Shown here: one piece after another, positions 56,001 to 64,000 of the stretch | Layout: each line of letters starts with the position of its first letter | How positions within the stretch are numbered: the stretch's first letter is position 1 | Source: Sthenelais limicola | Lineage: Eukaryota > Annelida > Polychaeta > Phyllodocida > Sigalionidae | DNA length: 64,000 nucleotides | NCBI GenBank assembly: GCA_942159475.1 | Contig: OW804096.1 | Coordinates: forward strand, 130,004,941-130,068,940 | Direction: 5' to 3' | Made by a program: the position numbers and the translations under genes | The notes under the pieces: generated by a model | Told to the model about the DNA's origin: nothing | The model's input: the letters and a program-made list of their open reading frames with translations, nothing else | Database searches by the model: none

Positions 56001-59000
56001 ACGGTGTAGCATATAGGTTATGTTATGGAGGCTGTGACAGCGCTGTGCCCCATGCTATTGTTGTAAATTACCCACAGCAGCTTCCCATAGTTTATGTTTA
56101 GTCATTGGAGTAATACACTTTTTTTACCCTCGGGTTTCTGGCAAACTTTGCTCGTCTCGAGTCAAGAGGAAGAATGTATTGTGTGCAAAGAGCTGTATGT
56201 TCAGGTACAACGAACTAAAAATTGTCTGTTGTGAATAGGGTACTTGAGCACTTGAGAGGGATTGCTAGTCAAAATAATGTGTATTCTGCAATATTCATAA
56301 CATAACTTAAGGCGTTAAGGCTACTAGAAAGTGTTTAGATAATAGTGGGCCTATTGTCATAGTACTATTGGTATCTATTTATTTAACATCACTCTAAAAG
56401 AAAAAAGTGCCTACCTGGTTATTTAAATTATTGCCACCTTGTATTTTGTTTTCAATGCTTTAATACATGTAGTGAAATCCTGTCAAAATATGACGCACCT
56501 GGCAGTGCTGGCTCTGTATATCCTTAAAATTAAGTATAGACCATTTGTATCCTGCCACTGAAGCTCTTAGACCCATTTAAGTAATGTGTTTAAGTCACGG
56601 CATGGGGTGAAGTTGTAAAGAAAATTTCGAAAACTTCTCTTTGCCAAATTTTAAAATGCATTGGGCGTCGGCAGTAAAATTCAACCTGGAAGAAATTTGG
56701 AAATAGTGGCTGTTGTGGAATTGGTGTCCTGGGGGGAGTTCCCCTTTCCAAATGACTAGTTAAAACCCTAGTGCCGTAATTCTTGTACAATAATTCTAAC
56801 CAATGGGGGAGCTTTGAATTCTTGGACCCCGTGCAAGTCGGCCACCTAGTGGCAGGTAATCAAATGTGGAATAATGATCTCCTGTCCCCGATCACAGTGG
56901 TGCCATTCTTTCCTTGTTGGGCCACAAGTGCAAACCGCCGTGCTGAGGGGCCTTAACGTCTCGCCCGACTTTGTAGGGTAGTTATTAGGGTAGATTCAGC
57001 CTAGTTTTTCAATAGTGTACCGTAGACAGCCGCCGTCGATAAGGAACCCACAGGTAAAATTCTTGATATTTTTCTAATCTACTTTTTGTTTTCGTTCACT
57101 CCAGAGATAACTCACGGACTGTGAGGTACTTGCTGATAAGTTTCGAGAGGGAAATGGTTGTAAAACCGATCCCCGCTCATTTGATATGATGTTATCTCTT
57201 GTAGCTATCAATGATTATTGGAATGCCTCCGATGTCGGTATGGCTATGGTAGAAATGCGGCTCTGATAATAATAACTACTACATACATTGGCGGTTTCAG
57301 ACAAATTCTGAAACATAAACCCAAGAAATGAACTATGTTTTAAACTTAGACATTATTCATTGCGGTTAATTTAGGCCTGTCCTCAACGTCTACGTGACTC
57401 TGAAGTCTGATTGAAACGTATATCAGGAAATTATTCCCTTTCCTAGAATACTGATCTTTTGGGTAAGATATTAGTGATTTAGATCACGGTTCCTCGAATG
57501 TTCCATCCGCTCTTGAACTAGATATCTGGTATTGATATCATTTAACCATCTGAAGTCATTCCCTACATTACATCCTTTCGTGCTCTCACGCTAGTCTTAG
57601 TAAGAGCATTTTAATCACTAGTCAAAACAGAGTTGTGAATGGAAAGGCTTGGTTCAGTGGTTTTGAGAATTAGTTGTGGGACTCGGGTCTACATGCCTAG
57701 ACATAGTTTACTCTGTAAGCTCCCAAATAGCCCGCCGGTGTACACAGTCTATCGTAAACACCTAAGAGTCTAGATATCGTTTGACCTCTGATAATGATAG
57801 AAACTGAACGGATATGAGGTTATCACCTAACAAACTTTCCAATACTTCTATTTTATCATGACCCCGAGAATTTTCCAAAACTTTTTAGGAAAGACCATCG
57901 GCGAATAGGAACGGATATTTTTATATTTTGATTATATGGAGTCTATATATCAAGTGCCTGTCTGTGTGATAAATATGTGAAACTAACATTATACAGTTCT
58001 GCCACACCCACCGGCCCCTAGACTGTGTCAGTAGGGCCGTCAACGAGTTGGTAGCTTATTGTATGAGAAGATCTGGGCGAGCTGGTGGGAAGACCCAGAA
58101 AAAAGTCTGGTGATATCAGAGTTATTCATGCCAGCTCTGCTTGTAATATATAGAGCCTGAATATCGAATAGTTGGCATACCAACATGGTATTATATACAC
58201 CCAGTATGATAACAGATTTGTTATTGGTATGAAATGCTAGCTGGAATGAAAATATTGATGTCTGAATGGTGGTCCTAGAACTTATGAGAAAAGTTAAATG
58301 TTGAAGTTAAAGTAAAACAGTATCAACTTTAACAAATTGGTGCACATTTTTACAATTGAATTATAATTAGCCTGGGTGTATATATCTAAATTTAACTTGC
58401 TCTATTTTAAACAAGGTTGGGTGAGTTCGCACTGGTAATACTAGTAGTACCTAAGCAGGCTGGACTGGGATCGAGTATTATAATCCGCCACAGGACTTAC
58501 ACACATCTGCCCCTATCTGGTATATAGGTTGTATGTATATGTGTTATGTGGACGTCCCCTGAGTGTGCTCTCTTGACCCCTTTGCTTAGAATGTAGGACC
58601 GCGGGGCTGAATAATGTGTTAGCACGCTGGCTTGGTATGGGTCTTTCATAAAAGACACATTCCTGGTGATGGTGATCCGTACAACTGTATGTGCTCCTGA
58701 AGCGTACATCCAAAATGCACTTTCCCATATGTCTTCCCAGATAGACAGGAACTTTCCATTGAAAGTCATTTCGTCCCCTTCGATGCAATCTGATCGATTG
58801 ATTAATTGCCAGGTAGAAGCCTTGCAATTAATTCAATAACTCCTTTTCGCGTGGATTATTATGAACGTATCCCGTGATCAAAGAGTTAAATGAACCTGCT
58901 TCTATTCTGCAGCTCTCTCTGTCCATGAGTTAGTGGGGAATGGGAGAGTTATAGCATTGCATATTTGAAGCATTTTAATGTATTTGCTTTTCTCCCTGGC

Positions 59001-60417
59001 CATTCGTTGTTCAAGCTGGGCGTGGATTTCCATCGATTTTCAGGAAATCATGGAGGACGGTCCAGCAAACCTAATAATTGCTTCTAAATGGGATAACAGT
59101 TGAGAAATTGAGGGGTGGCTGATTTTACTGCTAGACCAGATACGCAGTGATATTTTGGAAAAAGTTGTTGACATTTGGAAATCGGCTCACCGTGATTCCA
59201 CTAACCTTCTCACTGCCAGGACGGCTACAATTTAGTACCTATTACTACTCAATCATGAAATGGATTGAGTTCCCTGCTTAGACGAATGGCTTTTTTCTTC
59301 AAAATATTAAGCACTGACTAGGGACACGAAATCAAGGCAAACATGCGACGCTTCCACTCATCTAGAGAGATCAATCTATCGAAATGTTAATAATTATGTG
59401 ATAATTGTTTCTCATATCTTTCCAATGAGTCATCATTGGAAATGACAATTTTTTTTCTTCTTGCATGATTGTATTTATAATGATTAGCGATCATTAGATG
59501 TGACTTGGAGACTTTTTTATTCTTGTAATTGTCAGGCGCTTGCAATAATTTGATGCTTAATACCCTAGGCTTTATATCCTAGTTAGTAACACCTTTTATG
59601 GACTCATATCCTTGTGACCCATAATTTTTTAGTATTCTGCAGATGAAAACATACCAGAAATCGTATTGTTTCTATTATACTCATATATATATGACTAACC
59701 TGGCTGGATGATTGCTGTAACCATTTCGTACCATGTAGAATTAAATCCTGCCCTTTACGCCGGTATCTATGAAATGTGCAACTGGCCCGGGTTGAAATGT
59801 ACGTCCAATGCATTACCGTAAATTTAGCCACCGTCAAAACACTTTGTCCTTTCTTCAAGTTCTGGCTAGACCTTACAAATGAGGACGCGAAAAGCATTTT
59901 CTTCTGTGCTGTCATTTCACAAACCATCGTGAATGCGGTAGAGTGACAGAATGTTTCACCGAGACCACCCTTGGTGAATCGTTACTTTCCTATTCCTTAG
60001 GGCATCATCTCCTGTTGGCTTGATGTTACCCCTAGACCTAAATCCACAGACAAGGTGCACTAAGTGTGAGGCAAATGAATTCTTAGGTGAAATTGCTGCC
60101 GTGCACTTGATAATAGGTTCTTAAACACTTACTATGCTTCTCTGGCTCCCCCGAAGGCAAGAACTCATCGATACGATGACAAGTTCCCCTTAACCGAACT
60201 TACTGACATTTGATCCCATTAGTTTTAAGCATTTTGGTGTTGTGCGGCAGGAAGAGATTCAGATAGCCTCTAATGATACGATATTATAGTTACAAACTGA
60301 AATCGTGAATTGTTTTGATGATTTCGGTTTGAATGTGCGTGTAATACCAAGTACAGCATGCTCAATTTATTTAGAATTTTAACTAATAACTACCCATACA
60401 TTGCATTCTATGGGATA
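53061..60417. other. Non-coding DNA, no gene recognised
   Basis: Upstream region of the TREX gene followed by about 7 kb with no convincing exon. The frame at 55769-56101 (+, 110 codons) has no known motif. Putative splice-like signals exist (for example CCACAG|GTAAAA near 57053) but nothing anchors a gene model. Confidence 0.5.
54551..54625 (-). mobile_element. Possible tRNA-derived SINE head
   Basis: On the minus strand, GGTAGGCGAGCGTGATGG resembles an A box and D arm, and about 30 bases later GGGTTCGAA resembles a B box, as in the 5' part of tRNA-derived SINEs. No 3' tail or target duplication was identified. Confidence 0.35.
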
Positions 60418-60609
60418 TACTGTAAACGTATTTATTTTCGCGCAGATCAATTTTCGCGCACTAAGTACTTTGACACCTTTTCGCGCGGATTTAAACAGCA
60501 AGGAAGTCCCACACATTGTTTATGCAATCATTATACTTTTCGCGCAGGATTTATTTTCACGCACCAAGATAGGTGCGCTAAAATAACGAATATTAATACG
60601 TTTACAGTA
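60418..60609. mobile_element. Small MITE with TA ends and repeated TTTTCGCGC
   Basis: TACTGTAAACGTATT at the left is inverted at the right end (60595-60609) and flanked by TA, suggesting a TA target duplication as in Tc1/mariner elements. The 192-bp element holds four or five copies of a TTTTCGCGC-like motif, giving it CpG sites unlike its surroundings. It has no coding capacity. Confidence 0.7.
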
Positions 60610-63600
60610 CGTTTAGTGTCCTGCATAAACTATTTGCTTTTTAAGACATTACGTTTAACAACCTCTGAAATGGATCTCCCTGGCCTTGAATTTGGGAGAG
60701 AGAGAAATAATCACAGTGCAAATCCAATGATATTTGTTATTAGTTACAATAAATCACATGATACGAAATTTTATCTCGTATGGAGCATCCAAGTGTGATA
60801 TTTAGATATCAAAATAGCGCGATAATATCGCAATATCGCGCCCCAAAGTGATCCCTGCTTTAATATTCAGAATTCTGGTTCTTAGTATACGAATTTACAG
60901 AACATAGTTCAAGGCTCAGAAGATGAGTTCATACTGCTTACGTCCCCCTGATATTGGGGATAGCGTCTGCGATATTGTTGCAACCAGAGGAAAGTAATTT
61001 GGATGATGTAACTAGAATGGAATTAGGACTCTGAAGCAACTACCTATAAGTGGCATTGAGATGTCATGTCTATCGTAACATTTTGTCTCTGAAGATCATG
61101 TTCAACTTAACGAACTTGGTATGTAAATAAATTTCGAAATTTCTGTTTAAAATTAAGATAAAAACAAAAAAGGTACACATCCCACCACGACCCAATCGCT
61201 TAACTTCCAATCTGGGTTTATAAATACCGATTTTTAGGATTCCCCATCTGAATCGGAACATTGTTTCTATTTTGGGGGCACTATTAAAGTTATAATTGTC
61301 TGGAATACAGTATAATATGTACGAGTATACAGATAATGTCCAACCTACACCCATCCACTGTAGTATCAGACTATTTCCACCCCCGCTGCCTACCAATACC
61401 AACCCAGCTATGACTACCTCATCAACATAATGTTGCCATGGTTACCCATCTCCCAGCATTTGGAATGAGGTAGCTCGGGCGGTACAGTTGGACTTGGAGG
61501 GTGTGGGTTGTTGTGGAGGATTGGTATCCAGTAGTGATTCAGAAATGGCCTCGTATGAGTTACATTAAAATATTATCAAAATATTCTGTCCCAGAAAATT
61601 AAAGGGTAGTATTCGTCGGTGACCGACCATATTAACTTTTTGTGATTCTGGATCCTGTTCGTTAGCTTGACTCAGTATTTGGAAGTTCATGTCACGGGCT
61701 GACATATTACTGGTGAATTTACCTCGGTCGACAGTAACCTGGGGTTTTGCTATCGTATTGAACTAATATTGACAAAACCTTAGAATTAGTTGGGACTGAG
61801 GACATCCCACCACCTTCTAATTAGGGCCATCTTGGAGGTGTCACTGCCTGCTGATTGATCCAGCACTGAGGCGACTGGTGTTAACCCTGTCCGCTGTGGA
61901 ACAAATGTTTGCTTTTCGTGTCAGATGTTCCCACGCTCCTGCCACTATGATCATATTACTTTTTGGCAGGCATACATTTCTTTGAGAAAAAAACGTTGAA
62001 AACAATCATAGGGAAAAATACAAGCCGTATCCACGACAGTGCAAGTAGAAATCTACGATTGCAAAATACAAATGTATATCTACCCAGATGATAATCTTCC
62101 TTGCTAGTGATGTTTTTTTACCCACCAAGATTAAGCTTTTATGTATATGATATAATATTCCAAAGGCGAGTATAATTATATATCTGTCCAACCACATGAT
62201 GATAATCAACAACAAAAGCCGCAACGAAATCAACTCAATACAACCACATGTAATACCCTAATTTAGTTGACGATTTTCTTGCATTAATTTGGTTAATAAA
62301 ACACATGCTCGCCATATAGTATATATACAGTTATTTGGACAGACACAAGTCCCGATTACTGTAAAAACAATAATGCCGACCCGTACTATAGGATATATAC
62401 TGCGCCCATGGAGGCTTGTGTATTGATCTTTTCAGCTTGATGCTGGTCGCTGTTTGCTGCTGCGGGGCTCACAGATCTAGTTGATAGCCGATGGGATTCC
62501 CCGGCTCGGGGGTACACAGAAACTGTAGTCTGCTCCCCCTGTCTGCTGGGGATTTCTCTATATCCGTCAGACATTGCACAGGTGGAACACAATACAGCTC
62601 ATATGCGTGGTGCTTTAAAGAAGGAATGTGTAAATAAAGAGGGTATTGAGCTGTAGATAAATTTAGTGCACTTATTTGTACCGCTGCTGTACATGTACCG
62701 TATGTAAAAGTGCTTACACTTGTTGTAACTACAAGGTGGTATTTTCTGATAGTGGACGAAAATTTTTACATATTTGGGGAAGATAACAGTTAACGCTGTC
62801 TCAATTTGTAAAAAATGATGCATCTTTTCATATTTGGACATTGTTATAGCAAGCTCTACCTTTAAATAATCGGCGGTTATAAGTCGTACAAGTTTACTCT
62901 GAGACTGGGAAGCACCACCGGTTAGCGAAGCCCAACTCTCCGTTGCTTTTAAGGATGTATATATTCTACATTCTTATTGGCTTCATTTCTCTTATCCCCT
63001 CTCCTTGCCTCTACCTATATTCTACATCTATTAGATCAAGTCGAATTCACAATCAATATAATGTGTATCGATCAACTCACTTAGGACCTCACCCCTCCAA
63101 ATGTCCCAGACGATCTACTTCGTTGATATTTAGTGCTTCCTTGATGAATGTAGACATCTCAATTGATGCACGGCCTACCTTAGTGCTGCAACGAACTGGC
63201 ATCGGACTGACATGCCCATTTTAGCCGTCATCCTTGGGCATACCTTCGGTCTATCATCAGCAAACTCCTACTTATCCACTAATAGAATCCTAAACAATTG
63301 GCTCGAAGTTTTACACTTGAACATTAATTCTTTCTGTTTAGCGTGGTAGTGTACTTGATACCTCTCTAACACGAAGGATACTCACTCACACTTACAAGGA
63401 TCTTGGAGTTGTGAAATTGAACAGGACGTTTCTCACGTATAATAGATACTTGTTAACAACTTCTGTCTGTCACCAAAGCTTTGCTATGCAACGCGGATGG
63501 CCGGCCAATGCCCTTTCCTAGAGCGATATCCTGATATCTTTCTATTCTTTCTAACGTGGCTCTTATTTTTGTACCTAGTTTATTATTTTATTTTTTGTTT

Positions 63601-64000
63601 AATCCTCTATCTTGTATCTGTTCTGAAACGTTATCGAAGCCAGCAAAAATCAGAATCGTCTACAGAACACACAGGTATATATACTACTCATAAATTATGT
63701 ACATCTACTCATAAATTATGTACATCTAAAAAAAACGTTATATATCTAATCTCAAGTCTTCAGTATTTATAATGAAATCGGTATTTTTGAAAACTTATAC
63801 AAATTGTCGAATTTTCCCCAAATTCCACCATTTTTAACCAAAAATCTTTAACAAATTTCGTCAAAACTTTCAAAGATTAAGATTATCAATTTTCAATTAC
63901 CCCTCCCGCCTTTTCCCCATGCCAGACATATTTCATTATTTTTGCCGCGTGCCCACTTCTATCCCCGAGCCTATACTATTGATTCCAAAGTTGTGCTTCT
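60610..64000. other. Non-coding DNA to the right edge
   Basis: No exon or domain is recognised in the last 3.4 kb. The only clear structure is a 21-bp tandem duplication at 63686-63727. Confidence 0.5.
63686..63727. repeat. 21-bp perfect tandem duplication
   Basis: ACTCATAAATTATGTACATC plus T occurs twice head to tail with no mismatch. Confidence 0.9.

Noticed and set aside
55769..56101. 110-codon plus-strand ORF in the right intergenic region
   Set aside because: No motif, no neighbouring exon and no recognisable family.
1..64000. Prokaryotic features such as CRISPR arrays, operons or insertion sequences
   Set aside because: Introns, animal gene families and an LTR element show a eukaryotic genome; no regularly spaced repeat array is present.

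Overview
This is nuclear DNA from an animal. Genes are split by GT-AG introns, intergenic DNA is AT-rich and full of small transposons, and five conserved animal genes are recognisable. The mix of short inverted-repeat transposons, frequent TAGGCCTA-type motifs and metazoan orthologs suggests a marine invertebrate, possibly an echinoderm or another deuterostome. The species cannot be fixed from the sequence alone.

Layout. Positions 1-300 hold the last coding exon of a gene that enters from the left. Positions 301-14500 are non-coding, with two inverted-repeat elements and a degenerate AT-rich repeat. A TPR-protein gene resembling the RPL4 assembly chaperone Acl4 (11 exons, 375 aa) runs from 14597 to 40054 on +. 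Its first intron is split by a 21,071-bp LTR retroelement (15155-36225) inserted in antisense. Then follow SNAP47 (-) and ANAPC13 (-), packed 54 bp apart, HSD17B7 (+, 10 exons), and a TREX-family 3' exonuclease (-, 2 exons) with a very large insert. From 53061 to the end no gene is recognised.

The retroelement is the main discovery. Its 706-bp LTRs differ at one base by eye, and it is flanked by a CTAT duplication, so the insertion looks recent and intact. In its own (minus) direction it reads 5' LTR, primer site, splice donor, gag (745 aa, two PPxY late-domain motifs, no zinc knuckle), pol (protease, RT, RNase H, integrase, all catalytic residues present), a 7.5-kb accessory region, env (fusion protein of the errantivirus/baculovirus F type, with a predicted signal-peptide mini-exon), a 2.6-kb non-coding tail and the 3' LTR. 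The accessory region carries five ORFs of 151-209 codons that share one motif (P-x2-R-[Y/F/G] ... R-[L/I]-x2-[E/D]) and look like diverged copies of one gene. At least three of them end in a consensus phase-0 splice donor (AAG|GTRAGT). A small GC-rich ORF on the opposite strand (25928-26116) has its own TATA box and Kozak start. Together this reads as a complex, retrovirus-like Ty3/gypsy element with an expanded, spliced accessory gene family of unknown function.
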